Assembly (NCBI GenBank): GCA_003567055.1
Contig: PXAW01000238.1
Span: forward strand, 1 to 14,678
Length of the DNA stretch: 14,678 nucleotides
Direction of reading: 5' to 3'
Source: Hyphomicrobiales bacterium
Lineage (GTDB): Bacteria > Pseudomonadota > Alphaproteobacteria > Rhizobiales > Beijerinckiaceae
Below are positions 14,310 to 14,678 of the stretch, in pieces. Each line of letters opens with the position of its first letter. The first letter of the stretch is position 1. The translations under genes were made by a program, and so were the position numbers. The notes below the pieces were generated by a model. The model did not search any database and was not told where the DNA came from. It was given only the letters and a program-made list of their open reading frames with translations.

Positions 14310-14323
14310 TTGATCGATCGCAA
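14310..14323 (+). promoter_or_regulatory. FixK/FNR-type box next to the CRP-type site
   Basis: TTGATCGATCGCAA fits TTG(A/C)-N6-(T/G)CAA and shares the TTGAT-N4-CGCAA form with the reverse complement of the box at 13153-13166. It directly abuts the CRP-type site and is 14 bases before the GTG start of the next gene. That is closer to the start than an activator normally binds, so a repressor role, or a misplaced start codon, should be considered. Confidence 0.55.
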
Positions 14324-14337
14324 GGCGCCGCAGAATT

Positions 14338-14678
14338 GTGACATCTCCCGTTCTTTCCCGGATCGCGCCGACCATCGGCCAGATTGCGCTGGCTGGTCTG
14401 TTCGGCTGGCTGTTCCATCTCGCGGGCATTCCTGCGGCCTGGCTGTCGGGGGCCGTGATCGGTGCAATCGCCTGGGGCCTGACCGGGTCGCACGCACGAT
14501 TGCCGCGTCCGCTGGTCGATGCGGCCATGGTTCTGGCCGGTGTGGTGATGGGAGCGGGGATCACGCCGGAGGCCCTGGCTGCGGTGGCGGCCTATCCGGT
14601 CAGCATCGTGCTTCTCGTCGTCGCCATCGTCGTGGTGACCTTCGCCTGTGCCCAGTTTCTGATGCGTGTCCATGGCTG
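14338..14678 (+). CDS. AbrB-type (PF05145) integral membrane protein, 3' end cut by window
   Basis: The frame is open from GTG at 14338 to the window edge, 113 codons. The start is chosen by homology: MTSPVLSRIAPTIGQIALAG leads straight into the first membrane helix, and no good ribosome binding site is visible. Hydrophobic segments are at about residues 12-30, 33-48, 58-75 and 86-108. The pattern LFGWLFHLAGIPAAWLSGAVIGA followed by VLAGVVMGAGITPEAL is typical of the AbrB duplication domain, a family of polytopic membrane proteins often annotated as ammonia monooxygenase-like or as regulators. They are unrelated to the Bacillus DNA-binding AbrB. The substrate or function is not known. Upstream lie CRP- and FixK-type sites. 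Confidence 0.8.
   Translation, partial: MTSPVLSRIAPTIGQIALAGLFGWLFHLAGIPAAWLSGAVIGAIAWGLTGSHARLPRPLVDAAMVLAGVVMGAGITPEALAAVAAYPVSIVLLVVAIVVVTFACAQFLMRVHG

Overview
The window is a GC-rich, gene-dense stretch of bacterial chromosome. Its content points to an alphaproteobacterium, most likely of the Hyphomicrobiales (Rhizobiales) group. The main pointers are a FixK/FNR-like regulator next to FixK-type boxes, a PetP/PetR-like MarR and response-regulator pair, an Extensin_2-type lipoprotein, and a four-cysteine periplasmic protein of a kind I associate with this order. I see no tRNA, rRNA, insertion sequence, CRISPR array or phage gene.

Layout. Positions 1-2864 hold four minus-strand genes: a TetR regulator (2223-2864), an extensin-like lipoprotein (1251-2147), a small secreted cysteine-containing protein (649-1137) and the 5' part of rlmJ (1-639, cut by the window edge). 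The TetR gene is divergent from an amidase (2957-4216), and a palindrome lies between them. The 510-base gap after the amidase is not empty. It carries a promoter-like sequence, a 33-codon membrane-peptide ORF with a strong ribosome binding site (4383-4484), and a textbook intrinsic terminator (4591-4623). Next come a metallo-beta-lactamase-fold hydrolase (4727-5638), a minus-strand DUF1499 membrane protein (5646-6548) and an SDR oxidoreductase (6742-7536).

Positions 7537-10261 are a tightly overlapping minus-strand operon: MarR regulator, OmpR-type response regulator, sensor histidine kinase. It is divergent from ilvE (10434-11321). A 21-base palindrome in the shared region overlaps promoter-like elements in both directions, so the MarR protein could control its own operon and ilvE. 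Downstream of ilvE is an 82-aa ORF holding only the catalytic end of an L,D-transpeptidase (11402-11650). It overlaps by 4 bases a secreted protein with an EndoU-type nuclease signature (11647-12687).

Positions 12801-14101 encode a stand-alone receiver protein and a Crp/FNR (FixK-like) regulator. FixK-type boxes lie before that regulator and again before the last gene, an AbrB-type membrane protein (14338 to the edge). The second box abuts a consensus CRP-like site. Together this looks like a small redox- or oxygen-responsive regulatory island.

Most of the window is ordinary housekeeping and regulatory content. The parts worth a second look are the transpeptidase-core/EndoU pair, the autonomous small membrane-peptide transcript, the shared MarR/ilvE control region, and the paired FixK/CRP sites. 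None is proven to be a new system from sequence alone.
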